DNA of 64,000 nucleotides from CAYUHJ01 sp964444365 (GCA_964444365.1 CAYUHJ010000012.1:1-64000), one strand, 5' to 3'; positions 24,176 through 33,564 are shown, numbered from the stretch's first letter. Program-made: numbers and translations. The notes: generated from the letters alone by a model not told the origin.

Positions 24176-24540
24176 CAGGCTCGGGGTCCGGGCTCGCCGC
24201 AGGCGACGGCCTCACCCGCGTCCTCTGGGTGTCCCGGCGGCTCGACGTGGTCGAGGTGCTGGCCGCGCAGTTCGACACCACGGACCCGGTCGAGTTTCGG
24301 GGCGACGTGCCGTACTTCCGGCTCACGCCCCAGGTGCTCGCTTGGTTCAACGCCGCGGGCCTGGGGCTCGCCCGGCGGGTGGCCGACGGCAAGGCGTTGC
24401 ACGCCGACTACGAAGAGTACGCGCGCGGCATGGCCCGCATGGCGGCCTTCGCGTTAGCCAACTTCACCGAGGCGGAGATCGAGGCCGGGGCACGCTACCC
24501 CGTGCTGCCCCCGATCCCCCAGGTGAAGCGGGTCGCGTGA
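24040..24540 (+). CDS. Hypothetical protein before terminase
   Basis: The frame from ATG 24040 gives 166 residues but overlaps the primase-like gene by 136 bp. The conserved-looking part begins LTRVLWVSRRLDVVEVLAAQF, so the true start may be the GTG of WVS near 24228. The position just upstream of the large terminase is where a small terminase subunit usually lies, but no HTH is apparent. Function unknown. Confidence 0.5.
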   Translation: MARRAKAAAQAQADTPVVEGQAVPGPAQAGEERGRQPDPGHDPALAGSGSGLAAGDGLTRVLWVSRRLDVVEVLAAQFDTTDPVEFRGDVPYFRLTPQVLAWFNAAGLGLARRVADGKALHADYEEYARGMARMAAFALANFTEAEIEAGARYPVLPPIPQVKRVA

Positions 24541-24588
24541 GGCCGCGCGGCTTGATAGGATGGCGCAATCGCGTGCCAAACTTCGATT

Positions 24589-24762
24589 GCGCAGTCCGAT
24601 TAGTTGTGCAAACGACTGCGCGGCGAAACTCCGAACTTTTAGTTGTGCGACTGTTAATATGATGCGGGTCCTTCCGAGGCCGCGCCCGCTCAGCACCCCA
24701 CCGGGAACAGCCGCACGTTCGGCGAGAGTTTGTTTATCATTGACCTGATTTGAACATTGTTC
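24589..24762. promoter_or_regulatory. Repeat-rich pre-terminase region, possible packaging or control site
   Basis: The gap 24541-24775 contains an inverted repeat GCGCAGTC (24589-24596) and GACTGCGC (24614-24621), two copies of TTAGTTGTGC (24600-24609 and 24639-24648), and an 11-bp palindrome GAACATTGTTC (24752-24762). It is AT-richer than its surroundings and lies right before terL, so a packaging site or late control region is possible. Confidence 0.4.
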
Positions 24763-24775
24763 AGACGGGGAACGT

Positions 24776-26869
24776 GTGAAAGAAGGCGAACAGCACCGCC
24801 AGAAAATGGCCGCGAGGTCTCGCCAGAAGAGCGAAGACGCTCGCGAGATCGGCCCACTACCTGACGTCGTGAACCCGCGCCGCAAGGCCCGCTGTGCGAA
24901 GTCGCTCAAGCTGTTCTGCCAGACCTACTTCCCCCGGCGGTTCTACCTCGGCTGGGCCTCGTTCCACCTGACCGCGATCGACGTGATGCAAGAGTGTACC
25001 GACGACGGCGGGCTGTTCGCGGTCGCCCAGCCTCGCGGCTCGGGGAAGACCACGATTGCGGATTGCGCGGTGATCCGGGCCGTGCTGTACGGGCTCCGCC
25101 GGTTCGTCGTGTTCGTCGGCGCGACCGACCCGCTCGCGGTCCGGGCCATCAAGCGGATCACGCGGGAGTTCGAGACGAACGACCTCCTGCTCGAAGACTT
25201 CCCCGAGGTGTGCCACCCGATCCGGTGCCTCGAACGCATCCACTCGCGGGCCAACGGGCAGACCCTCAACGGCTGGCCCACGCGGATCGGCTGGACGGCC
25301 GACGGCGTCACGCTCCCGACCGTGGCCGGCAGCAGGGCGAGCGGCAGCATCATCCGCGTCGCGGGCATCACGGGGGCGGTGCGGGGGCTGAACGAACTCG
25401 CACCCGACGGGCAGCCGCTCCGCCCCGACCTGGTCATCCTCGACGACCCCCAGACCCGCGGCTCGGCCGGGTCGCTGCCGGAGACGCGGTCGCGGGTCGA
25501 CGTCATCAACGACGACGTGCTCGGGCTGTCCGGCCCGGACGTCACGATCGCGGCCGTGATGCTCTGCACGCCGATCTACAAGGGCGACCTCGCCGACCAG
25601 TTCCTCGACCGCGAGAAGAACCCGGAGTGGAAGGGCCAGCGGACGAAGATGCTTGAAGCGTTCCCGTCGCGGATGGACCTGTGGGACGAGTACTGGACGC
25701 TGCGGCAGACCGAGCGGCGGGAAGGCGGCGACGGGTCCGCGGCGTCCGGGTTCTACCGGCGGAACCGGAAGGAGATGGACGACGGCGCGGTCGCGTCGTG
25801 GGCGGACCGGAAGAAGAAGGGCGAACTGTCCGCCCTGCAAAGCGCGATGAACCTGTTTTACCGCAACCCCCGCGGCTTCCGGGCCGAGTACCAGTGCGAG
25901 CCGGAGGAAGAACAGGCGGTCGCGGACGCCCGGTCGATCGACGCGGACCGCCTGGTGAAGCGGCTCACCCGCGTCCCCCGGTGGGAGGTGCCCCGCGAGA
26001 CGACGCGGCTGACCGCGTTCGTGGACTGCGGGAAGTCGGTGCTGTGGTACGCGGTCGCGGCGTGGGACGAGCGGTTCGGCGGCGGCGTCGTGGACTACGG
26101 CACTTGGCCGCGGCAGCCGCGGAAGCTGTTCGAGGCCCGCGAGGTCAGCCCGTCGCTGGCCGACCTGTACCCGCGGCTCTCCGAGGAACAGCGGCTGTAC
26201 GCCGCCCTCCGCGACCTGACGAACGAGATCCTCGGCCGGCGATACCCGCGGCACGGAACGGACGAGATGGTCACGGTGGGCCGGTGCTTTGTCGACGAGG
26301 GCTGGCAGGACAAGGTCGTGTACCAGTTCTGCCGGGAGTCCGCCTTCGCGAACGTGCTCACGCCGTCGCAGGGGTGGGCCGCGAAGACGAGCAGCACCCG
26401 GCCGATGAGCCAGTGGGCGACGCGGCCCGGCGAGCGGTGTTCCCCGCCGACGCAGCCGGGCTGGCGGCTCGGGCCGGTCGGCACCGGGAAGGGCCGGCAC
26501 TGCGTGTTCGACGCGGACGCGTGGAAGTCGTTCCTCGCGGAGCGGCTGGCGGCCGAGCCGGGCGGGCCGGGGTGCCTGCAACTGTTCGGCACCGACCCGA
26601 CCGCGCACCAGCTTCTTGCGGACCACTGCTTCGCCGAGACGGCCGCGCCGGTCACGATCGGCGGGCGGACGTTCGACAAGTGGGCCGTGAAGCCCGGCCG
26701 CGACAACCACCTGTTCGATTGCCTCGTCGGCGCGACCGTCGCCGCCGCGGTGGACGGGGTCCAGTGGTCGTCGAACGGGTCCACGCCCGAAGCCAAGCCG
26801 ACCGGACCGCGGAAGGAGAAGTGGTCGGACATCCAGGCCCGGAAGCTGGCCGCAGCGGGGGTTCGATGA
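24776..26869 (+). CDS. terL: Terminase large subunit
   Basis: The 697-residue protein drives DNA packaging into the prohead. The N-terminal ATPase has Walker A in AQPRGSGKTTIAD (about residue 88) and Walker B PDLVILDDPQT (about 220). The C-terminal half should hold the nuclease; candidate acidic residues are in LTAFVDCGKSV and VGRCFVDEGW. The GTG 24776 start lies in AACGTGTG with a weak GGGGAA upstream. Length is longer than the roughly 500-640 residues of many TerL proteins. Confidence 0.9.
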   Translation: MKEGEQHRQKMAARSRQKSEDAREIGPLPDVVNPRRKARCAKSLKLFCQTYFPRRFYLGWASFHLTAIDVMQECTDDGGLFAVAQPRGSGKTTIADCAVIRAVLYGLRRFVVFVGATDPLAVRAIKRITREFETNDLLLEDFPEVCHPIRCLERIHSRANGQTLNGWPTRIGWTADGVTLPTVAGSRASGSIIRVAGITGAVRGLNELAPDGQPLRPDLVILDDPQTRGSAGSLPETRSRVDVINDDVLGLSGPDVTIAAVMLCTPIYKGDLADQFLDREKNPEWKGQRTKMLEAFPSRMDLWDEYWTLRQTERREGGDGSAASGFYRRNRKEMDDGAVASWADRKKKGELSALQSAMNLFYRNPRGFRAEYQCEPEEEQAVADARSIDADRLVKRLTRVPRWEVPRETTRLTAFVDCGKSVLWYAVAAWDERFGGGVVDYGTWPRQPRKLFEAREVSPSLADLYPRLSEEQRLYAALRDLTNEILGRRYPRHGTDEMVTVGRCFVDEGWQDKVVYQFCRESAFANVLTPSQGWAAKTSSTRPMSQWATRPGERCSPPTQPGWRLGPVGTGKGRHCVFDADAWKSFLAERLAAEPGGPGCLQLFGTDPTAHQLLADHCFAETAAPVTIGGRTFDKWAVKPGRDNHLFDCLVGATVAAAVDGVQWSSNGSTPEAKPTGPRKEKWSDIQARKLAAAGVR

Positions 26870-27036
26870 TGAGCAAGCCGAGGAAGGGGTTTCATTGCCC
26901 CACGTGCAAGGTGCAGTTGCGGATCGTCGACACCCGCCGGCGGGCGCTGGGGATCGTCTGCCGGCGGCGGAAGTGCCCGACGTGCGACTACCGCGTCCAG
27001 ACCGAGGAGCGGACGAAGCAATCCGCCGGCCATTAG
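26866..27036 (+). CDS. NrdR-type zinc-ribbon small protein
   Basis: The 56-residue protein has CPTCKVQLRIVDTRRRA and RRRKCPTCDYRVQTEER, matching the zinc ribbon at the N-terminus of NrdR (CPxC, VVDSR, RRRxCxxC, RFTTxE) but with no ATP-cone. The ATG overlaps the terminase stop (ATGA). It is followed by a second protein of the same design. It may bind nucleic acid; nothing more can be said. Confidence 0.65.
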   Translation: MMSKPRKGFHCPTCKVQLRIVDTRRRALGIVCRRRKCPTCDYRVQTEERTKQSAGH

Positions 27037-27155
27037 CGGCCCCCCGTCTACATCTAGTGCAGATCATTTCCGTCCGAGCACTTCCCCCATCCCGTCCGGA
27101 ACTTCCTCCCCTCACAATTCACGCATCGACAGTGCGTGCGTTGTGAGGCGGTCTC

Positions 27156-27344
27156 TTGCCCCGGTCCACCGCGAAGCCCGAATCCGCCGGCCCCCTGTGC
27201 CCCGCCTGCGCGATCCCGATGGGGGTCGTGAAGACGCGCCACAAGGTCGCCCGTACCGAGCGGGTCCGCCAGTGCTCCTGCTGCGGCAAGCGGGTCAAGA
27301 CCGTCGAGACCGCCGTCGCCGCCCCGAGCGTGAACCATGCCTGA
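27156..27344 (+). CDS. Second zinc-ribbon small protein
   Basis: The 62-residue product starts at TTG 27156 with GAGGCGG upstream. LCPACAIPMGVVKTRHK and RQCSCCGKRVKTVET repeat the layout of the preceding gene, so the pair probably arose by duplication. Its end overlaps the gpW-like gene by 8 bp. Confidence 0.6.
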   Translation: MPRSTAKPESAGPLCPACAIPMGVVKTRHKVARTERVRQCSCCGKRVKTVETAVAAPSVNHA

Positions 27345-27570
27345 CGCCAGCGACATCGCCGAGACCATCGCCGAGATCGCGGCCGACGGCATCCAGTCCG
27401 CGACCCAGGACGGCCGCACGGCCGTGGCAAAGCCGATCGGCGAACTCGACGCGGCGCGGAAGATCGTCGCCGCGGAGTCGGCGGTCCGTGGCCCGAACGT
27501 CAACGGCGGCAGCCGGTCCCTCTGGGGTTCGCTCCGCCCCGCCCGCGTGATCCCGCCGGGGGGTGTCTGA
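27337..27570 (+). CDS. gpW-like head-tail joining protein
   Basis: The 77-residue protein precedes the portal gene exactly where lambda gpW lies. Its middle, IQSATQDGRTAVAKPIGELDAARKI, follows the gpW pattern of a beta hairpin with QKDG and a second helix with LxxxI. gpW closes the head before tail attachment. The match is by pattern only. Stop and portal start overlap by one base. Confidence 0.5.
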   Translation: MPDASDIAETIAEIAADGIQSATQDGRTAVAKPIGELDAARKIVAAESAVRGPNVNGGSRSLWGSLRPARVIPPGGV

Positions 27571-29060
27571 TGCCCCGGGAAGCCCCGCCCGTCATCCTCG
27601 ACCAGTACGGCCGGCCCTACCGCCGCGAGGCGGAGCCGGTTCGCCGGTCCGGGTACGACGTGGCGAAGACGACGCCGGAGAACAAGAAGCACTGGGCGGA
27701 GGCCGACGGCCTCGCCCCGGTCAGCCAGTTGACGCCGGCGGTCCGCCGCACGCTGCGGAACCGCTGCCGGTACGAGGTCCTCAACAACTGCTACCTCGCG
27801 GGCATGGTGCGGACGCTGGTCGCCGACACGGTCGGGACCGGTGCCCGGCTGGAGATGGACACCGGCGACGCCAAGCTCGACGCGAACGTCGAATCGCTGT
27901 GGCGGGTCTGGGCCGCGGCGACCGACTGGCCGCTCAACAGTCGCGTGTTGTGCGGCGTCCGCTACGTCGCCGGCGAGTGCTTCGGCCTGTTCCGGGACTC
28001 GAAGCGGCTCGACCGCCTCGGGCTGCCCGTGACGCTCGACGTCCGGCTGATCGAGCCCGACCAGGTGACGGACGGCTGGGCCGGGGTGATGAACCCGACC
28101 GGGGACGACGGCATCGTCTGCGACGACGAGGGCGAGGTCACGGCCTACAAGGTCTTGCGGCGGCACCCCGGGGACAACCGGGCGTTCTCCGCCAGCCTCC
28201 AGCCCGACACGATCGACGCCCGCAACGTAGTCCACTGGTTCGTCCCCGAGCGGCCGGCCCAGCTCCGCGGCGTCACGCCGCTGGCCGCGTGCCTGCCGAT
28301 CGCGGCCCAGTTGCGGCGGTTCACGCAGGCGGTCCTGGCCGCCGCCGAGTTCGCCGCCTCGATCGCCGGCGTCCTCGAATCGGACATGGCGGCGGACGCG
28401 GCGGCCCCGGCCGTGACCGAGGACCGCTACTACGACGTGATCGAGGTCGTCCGCGGGATGCTGCTGACGCTGCCCGCGGGCGTGAAGGCCAACCCGTTCA
28501 AGGGCGAGCAGCCGACGACCAACTACGAGATGTTCCTCACGAACAAGCTCCGCGAGCTGGGCCGGCCGATCAACATGCCGTTCGGGAAGGTGGCCGGGGA
28601 CCACTCGCGCTACAACTACTCGTCCGGCAAGATGGACGACGCCCCGTACTGGGACGAGCGGGACGTCGAACGCCAGGGCCTCGAGTCGAAGTTCTTCGAC
28701 CCCGTCCTCTACAAGTGGTTCGACTTCGCGAAGCTCGCGATCCCCGCCCTGATCCCCTACGAGGGGCAGTGGTGGAGGCTCCGGCACCGCTGGCACTACC
28801 GCGCCCGGCCGGTGTTCGACCCGGTGAAGGACGCTTCGGGCGACGAACTCAACCTGACCAACGGCAGCGACACCCTCACGGCGATCGCCGAGCGGGACGG
28901 GACGACGCTCGAAGTGTTGCTCAACCAGCGGGCCCGCGAGCGCGACATGTTCGTCGCCCGCAACCTCCCGCTCCCGCCGTGGCTCGCCGGGGCAGTCGCG
29001 CCGAACCGGACCGCCGATGGTCAGCCCACCCCGCAGGAGGCCGCCAATGCCCCGGCCTGA
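27570..29060 (+). CDS. Portal protein, lambda gpB family
   Basis: The 496-residue protein has the lambda-type portal signature RRTLRNRCRYEVLNNCYLAG and MVRTLVADTVGTGARLEM near residues 52-90, and the later GRPINMPFGKVAGDHSRYNYSSGKMD. The portal forms the 12-mer vertex through which DNA enters. The C-terminal Pro/Ala-rich end overlaps the next gene by 14 bp. Confidence 0.9.
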   Translation: MPREAPPVILDQYGRPYRREAEPVRRSGYDVAKTTPENKKHWAEADGLAPVSQLTPAVRRTLRNRCRYEVLNNCYLAGMVRTLVADTVGTGARLEMDTGDAKLDANVESLWRVWAAATDWPLNSRVLCGVRYVAGECFGLFRDSKRLDRLGLPVTLDVRLIEPDQVTDGWAGVMNPTGDDGIVCDDEGEVTAYKVLRRHPGDNRAFSASLQPDTIDARNVVHWFVPERPAQLRGVTPLAACLPIAAQLRRFTQAVLAAAEFAASIAGVLESDMAADAAAPAVTEDRYYDVIEVVRGMLLTLPAGVKANPFKGEQPTTNYEMFLTNKLRELGRPINMPFGKVAGDHSRYNYSSGKMDDAPYWDERDVERQGLESKFFDPVLYKWFDFAKLAIPALIPYEGQWWRLRHRWHYRARPVFDPVKDASGDELNLTNGSDTLTAIAERDGTTLEVLLNQRARERDMFVARNLPLPPWLAGAVAPNRTADGQPTPQEAANAPA

Positions 29061-31470
29061 CCTGTCGGCCCTGGAGAGTCTGGCCGTTCCCGCGTTCCCC
29101 CACGCGGGGGACCTCGCCGGCGTCTGGGCCATCGAGCCGCACGCGGGGTCGGCACTGTGGCAGCAGGTCCGGGGCATGGACCTTCACCGGCACGTGGCGG
29201 AAACGCCGAAGCCGAAGGTCGCGACGGAGTACCTGACGGTCCAGGCCCCGAACGGCGGGCGGGTTGCCCAGGTGAACCTGACCGGCACGCTGATGAAGGC
29301 CGCGTCCTCGATGTCGTCCGCGACGTCGACGGTCGCCGCGCGGCGGGCAATCCGCAAGGCGGCAGCCGACCCTGAGGTCGATGCGATCCTGATCGCGATC
29401 GATTCCCCCGGCGGCACCGTCAGCGGGACGGCCGACCTCGGGGCCGAGATCGCGGCCGCGGCGAAGAAGAAGCCCACGTGGGCCTACGTCGACGACCTCG
29501 GGGCGTCGGCGGCGTACTGGGCGGCGAGCCAGGCGGAGCGGGTCGTCGCGAACAACAACACCGCCCTCGTCGGCTCGATCGGCACCCTGCTCGTCGTGTA
29601 CGACCTGAGCGGGGCGGCGGACAAGGAAGGGATCAAGACGCACGTCTTCGGCACCGGCCCGATCAAGGGGGCCGGCACGCCGGGCAGCGTCGTGAGCGAC
29701 GAGCAGCAGGCGTACTTCCGCGGCATCGTCAACGACGCCCAGGTCGAGTTCGACGCCGCGGTTCGCAAGGGCCGCGGGCTCACCGACAAGCAACTGGCCT
29801 CGGTGAAGACCGGGGGCGTCTTCGGCGCGACCGAGGCCCTCGACCGGAAGCTGATCGACGCGATCCAGTCGTTCGACAAGACCCTGGCCGACCTCGCCGC
29901 CGAGGCGAAGCGGCGGGGTCGGACCCAGACCACCCGGGCCGCCGGCCCTGTCCCCGTGAGGAGTGCGACCGTGATTCAGGCCACCGACGACAGCACGGAC
30001 ACGGTCGCGACGCCCGGGCCGGCGTCCGCCGAGGCGATCATCCAGCAGCAGCGGGCGGCGTTCGCGGCCGAAAGCCGCCGCGTCGCCGGGATCAACAAGG
30101 CCTGCGCGCGGCACCCCGGGATTGCCGCCGAGGCGATCGAACAGGGCTGGAGCGTCGAGAAGGCCGAGAACGCCGCGCTCAAGGCGGACCTCGCGGACCC
30201 GAAGATCCGGGCCGTCCACGCCGACGGCGGGCCGTCGTTCGCCTTCGGGGCCGGCCGGTTCCAGAAGGGCAACGGGACCCTCGCCGACGGCGTGACCGTC
30301 AACGTCGCCCTCGAAGCCGCGATCCGGATGGCGCTCGGCTCGAAGGTCGAGAAGGACTACGCCCCGGCGGCGCTGCAGGCGGCGGACGAGAACTTCCGCG
30401 GGTTCGGCCTGCAGCAGCTGCTGCTGCTCGCGGCGATGGAGGGCGGCTACCACGCCCGGCCCGGCGAGCGGGTCGGCACCGGGAACCTGAAGGCGGTCCT
30501 CCGGGCCGCGTTCGCGGAGGGCGAGCGGTCGGCCCACGTCTCGACGGTGTCGCTCCCCGGCATCCTCGGCAACGTCGCGAACAAGGAGATCCTGGCCGGG
30601 TACCTGGAGGACGACCAGACCTGGCGGCAGATCTCGAAGGTCCGCCCGGTCCATAACTTCCAGACCCACACGTCGTACCGGCTGCTCGACGACATGGAGT
30701 ACGAGCAGGTCGGCCCGGCCGGGAAGATCAAGCACGGCGGCGTCGGCGAGGAGTCGTACACCCGGGCAGCGAACACCTACGCCAAGATGTTCACGCTGAC
30801 CCGGCGGGACATCATCAACGACGACCTCGGGGCGTTCCAGGACGTCCGCACCCGCCTGGGCCGCGGGTCGTCGAAGAAGTTCAACAAGGTGTTCTGGGCG
30901 AAATGGCTCCAGGACAATGCCACGTTCTACACCGCCGCCCGGACCAACTACATCTCCGGCTCGACGACGAACCTGGGGACAGACGGCGTCGGGCTGGGAC
31001 TTGGCGTCAAGGCGTTCCGGCAGATGCGGTCGCCCGCGGCCGACGGCTCGAAGGCGATCAACGCGGACACGCAGAACCCCGTCGGTGGCGCTCCCGGCGG
31101 CCGGCCAGAGATCCTGCTCGTCCCGCCCGAGTTGGAGTCGATTGCCGAAGTCCTTTACCGCAACCTCAACCTCGGGGCGGTGAAGAACGCCGACGCGAAC
31201 ATCTACGCCGGGAAGTACCGGCCGGTCGTCGCGTGGCAGCTCAGCGACGCGGCGTACGCCGGGTACTCGTCCACCGCCTGGTGGCTCCTGAACAACCCGG
31301 CGTACCTCGCGGCCGTCGTCGTCTCGTTCTTGAACGGCAACGAGTCCCCGACCGTCGAGTCGGCCGACGCCGACTTCGACACGCTGGGCGTCCAGTTCCG
31401 CGGCTACCACGACTTCGGCGTCGACCAAGCCGAGTACCTGGCCGGCCTGAAGTCGAAGGGCGCGGCATGA
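29047..31470 (+). CDS. Fusion of S49 head maturation protease and major capsid protein
   Basis: The 807-residue protein starts at ATG 29047 behind CAGGAGG. Residues 60-300 are an S49/SppA-type protease like lambda gpC: IDSPGGTVSG, the nucleophile region LGASAAYWAASQ, and IGTLLVV, with KGAGTPGSV downstream. Residues 330-450 are Ala/Glu-rich and helical, as expected of a scaffold. Residues 455-807 resemble a Mu gpT-like HK97-fold capsid protein (HTSYRLLDDMEYEQV, MFTLTRRDIINDDL, GRPEILLVPPELES). The frame is continuous, so protease, scaffold and capsid are one polyprotein that must be cleaved. No separate capsid gene follows. Confidence 0.85.
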   Translation: MPRPDLSALESLAVPAFPHAGDLAGVWAIEPHAGSALWQQVRGMDLHRHVAETPKPKVATEYLTVQAPNGGRVAQVNLTGTLMKAASSMSSATSTVAARRAIRKAAADPEVDAILIAIDSPGGTVSGTADLGAEIAAAAKKKPTWAYVDDLGASAAYWAASQAERVVANNNTALVGSIGTLLVVYDLSGAADKEGIKTHVFGTGPIKGAGTPGSVVSDEQQAYFRGIVNDAQVEFDAAVRKGRGLTDKQLASVKTGGVFGATEALDRKLIDAIQSFDKTLADLAAEAKRRGRTQTTRAAGPVPVRSATVIQATDDSTDTVATPGPASAEAIIQQQRAAFAAESRRVAGINKACARHPGIAAEAIEQGWSVEKAENAALKADLADPKIRAVHADGGPSFAFGAGRFQKGNGTLADGVTVNVALEAAIRMALGSKVEKDYAPAALQAADENFRGFGLQQLLLLAAMEGGYHARPGERVGTGNLKAVLRAAFAEGERSAHVSTVSLPGILGNVANKEILAGYLEDDQTWRQISKVRPVHNFQTHTSYRLLDDMEYEQVGPAGKIKHGGVGEESYTRAANTYAKMFTLTRRDIINDDLGAFQDVRTRLGRGSSKKFNKVFWAKWLQDNATFYTAARTNYISGSTTNLGTDGVGLGLGVKAFRQMRSPAADGSKAINADTQNPVGGAPGGRPEILLVPPELESIAEVLYRNLNLGAVKNADANIYAGKYRPVVAWQLSDAAYAGYSSTAWWLLNNPAYLAAVVVSFLNGNESPTVESADADFDTLGVQFRGYHDFGVDQAEYLAGLKSKGAA

Positions 31471-31523
31471 GGCGAGCCGGGCAGAAAGCCCGGCCGCCCG
31501 TCACCAACCAAGGGAGCCGACCG

Positions 31524-31811
31524 ATGTCCGCACAGACCGCCGACCCCATGTTCACGCCGGACGGCCGCACGCTGCCCGGCACGCCCGCGGCCCGGATCGA
31601 GGCGGCCGTCGGCGAGGGGTTCAACGGGTCCAGCGAGGTCCACGCGGGCGAGGTCGTCGACCTCTGCCGCGGCCTCGACCCGAAGGAGAAGCCGGTCGCC
31701 GCGCTCGCCGCGCTGGTGGCCAACGCCGAGCGGCCCGGCGACCGGGTCCGGGCCCGGCAAGACGACCTCCGGGCCGCGCTCGCGCTGGCCCGCAAGAAAG
31801 CCGCAGCGTAA
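31524..31811 (+). CDS. Small head-region protein
   Basis: The 95-residue protein starts at ATG 31524 after AGGGAG. It contains FTPDGRTLPGTPAARIEAAV and a C-terminal helix rich in Arg and Ala. It lies between the capsid gene and a larger virion protein, where lambda FI is found, but no sequence match to FI is evident. Confidence 0.55.
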   Translation: MSAQTADPMFTPDGRTLPGTPAARIEAAVGEGFNGSSEVHAGEVVDLCRGLDPKEKPVAALAALVANAERPGDRVRARQDDLRAALALARKKAAA

Positions 31812-31866
31812 CCCGCTCGCCCCTCTTGGGCGAGACCACCGCGACCACCGACCGGGAGTGAGAGCC

Positions 31867-32838
31867 ATGCCGGAAGCCGTCAAGTTCCAGGACTGCGGGG
31901 AGACCGTCGACTTCACCCCGGCCGCCGCCGTCGGCGGCGGGCAGGTGCTGCAGCTCCCCGACGGGCGGGCCGCCGTGCTGCCGGTCGACCTCGCGGCCGG
32001 GGCCCTCGGGGCCGCGGAGACGGAGGGCGTGTGGACGGTCGCCAAGACCGCGGGCATGGAGTTCCTCGACGGCGGCCGGGTGTACTGGGACTTCTCCGCG
32101 AACGCGGCCCACTACAAGAAGGTCAACGACCGGGACTTCTACGTCGGCCGGGCCTACGGCGACGCGGCGGCGGCCGCGACGGCGATGAGGGTCAACTTCA
32201 ACGTCAACCCGGCGTACGACATCGACGCCCTGGGCGGCGACGGCGGCGTCCTGTCGGTCGCCACCGGCACGCAGGCCCTCGGCGGCTTCCTCCCGCCGCA
32301 GGCGTTCGGCAACTCGCGGGCCCTGACCCTCTCGGCGACGAACGAGGCGCAGTGCGTCGACCTGCTGTCGGTGGACCGGTTCGACGTCAACGCGAACGCC
32401 ATCGCCGAGGTCGTCTTCCGGCTCGGGGCCAACGGCTCGTCGAACGCGGTCGACCTCAACTTCGGCATCGCCAACGGGACGAGCACGACCGACGCGGACG
32501 CCGTCACCGAGCACGTGTTCTTCCACGTCGACGGCGGCGACCTGTCGATCTTCTGCCAGTCGAAGGACGGCACGACGACCGTGGCGGCGACGGACACCAC
32601 GGTCGACGCGACGGCCGGCTCCGCCGTGGCCAACCGGGTCGAACTGTGGATCGACACCCGCGACCCGTCGAACGTGAAGCTGTACGTGAACGGCTCCCGC
32701 GTCCTGGCCGGGACGACGTTCAAGATCAACGCCGCGACCGGCCCGCTGGGGCTGCTCGCCCACCTGGAGAAGGTTGTCGGCACGGCGACCGCCGGCCCGG
32801 TCTACGTGGACCGGCTCGCCGCCCGCTTCCAGGAGTGA
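31867..32838 (+). CDS. Putative virion protein with lectin-like C-terminal domain
   Basis: The 323-residue product begins MPEAVKFQDCGETVDFTPA, similar to small capsid decoration proteins. From about residue 110 on it is beta-rich (VDLNFGIANGTSTTDADA, LSIFCQSKDGTTTVAATDTT, VELWIDTRDPSNVKLYVNG), a pattern resembling concanavalin-like/LamG sandwich folds. It could be a decoration protein exposed on the head. Position after the capsid gene supports a structural role. Confidence 0.5.
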   Translation: MPEAVKFQDCGETVDFTPAAAVGGGQVLQLPDGRAAVLPVDLAAGALGAAETEGVWTVAKTAGMEFLDGGRVYWDFSANAAHYKKVNDRDFYVGRAYGDAAAAATAMRVNFNVNPAYDIDALGGDGGVLSVATGTQALGGFLPPQAFGNSRALTLSATNEAQCVDLLSVDRFDVNANAIAEVVFRLGANGSSNAVDLNFGIANGTSTTDADAVTEHVFFHVDGGDLSIFCQSKDGTTTVAATDTTVDATAGSAVANRVELWIDTRDPSNVKLYVNGSRVLAGTTFKINAATGPLGLLAHLEKVVGTATAGPVYVDRLAARFQE

Positions 32839-32907
32839 CGGCCCGCGGTCGGGAAGTTCGGCGGTTCCGCGGCGGCAGTGGCGGCAGTTCGCACCCGGAG
32901 GATCCCC

Positions 32908-33564
32908 ATGTTCGTTTCGCTTTGCGTACTCCTGGCCGGGCTTGCCCTGTATGCCGCCGTGACCGCGACGTCCAGCCTGACCGTGTCGTGCCTGGGGAAG
33001 CAGTTCACGAACAACGTCAGCGTCGACGCCGACAACGGGGCGCTGACCGACAAGACGTTGGCCGCGGCGAAGACGGGCACCCTCACCACCCGGACCGACG
33101 CGAACACGGGCACGCTCACGATGACGAGCGGCCACGGCATCACGACCGGGGCGAAGATCGACCTGTACTGGTCCGGCGGCTCCCGCCGCGGCGTCACCGT
33201 CGGGACCGTCGCCACCAACTCCGTCCCCATCGACCTGGGTAGCGGCGACGACCTGCCGGCCGCGGCGACCGCGGTCACGGCGATGGTCGTGAACGAGGAG
33301 ACGTCGACCTGGACGCTCACCGGGAACAACCTCACCCAACTGATCTGCGGCTGCAACAAGCCGTTCACCGTCGTCCTGCTCGACGGCTCGGACGCCGAAC
33401 TGTTCGCGTTCGTTTCGACGTCGCCGACGGGCGGCTGCTACTTCTGGGAGTCCACCAGCGGGGTGACGAACCCGCTCGCCGGCGACACGGTCGCCAAGGT
33501 CCGGACCTCGCACGGCGACTCGACGTCGTCCCGCTCCGTGGTCTGCATCGCAGGGCTGAACTGA
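32908..33564 (+). CDS. Putative exported or virion-associated protein
   Basis: The 218-residue protein starts at ATG 32908 behind CGGAGGA and opens with a hydrophobic stretch MFVSLCVLLAGLALYAAVTA, which looks like a signal or membrane segment. The rest is Thr/Asp-rich and beta-like (TGTLTTRTDANTGTLTMTSG). A signal-like N-terminus inside a head-tail block is unusual. Its stop overlaps the next start (ATGA). Confidence 0.5.
   Translation: MFVSLCVLLAGLALYAAVTATSSLTVSCLGKQFTNNVSVDADNGALTDKTLAAAKTGTLTTRTDANTGTLTMTSGHGITTGAKIDLYWSGGSRRGVTVGTVATNSVPIDLGSGDDLPAAATAVTAMVVNEETSTWTLTGNNLTQLICGCNKPFTVVLLDGSDAELFAFVSTSPTGGCYFWESTSGVTNPLAGDTVAKVRTSHGDSTSSRSVVCIAGLN

Noticed and set aside
24857..27115. 752-aa leftward ORF opposite terL
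   Set aside because: Shadow of the terminase gene; no protein features.
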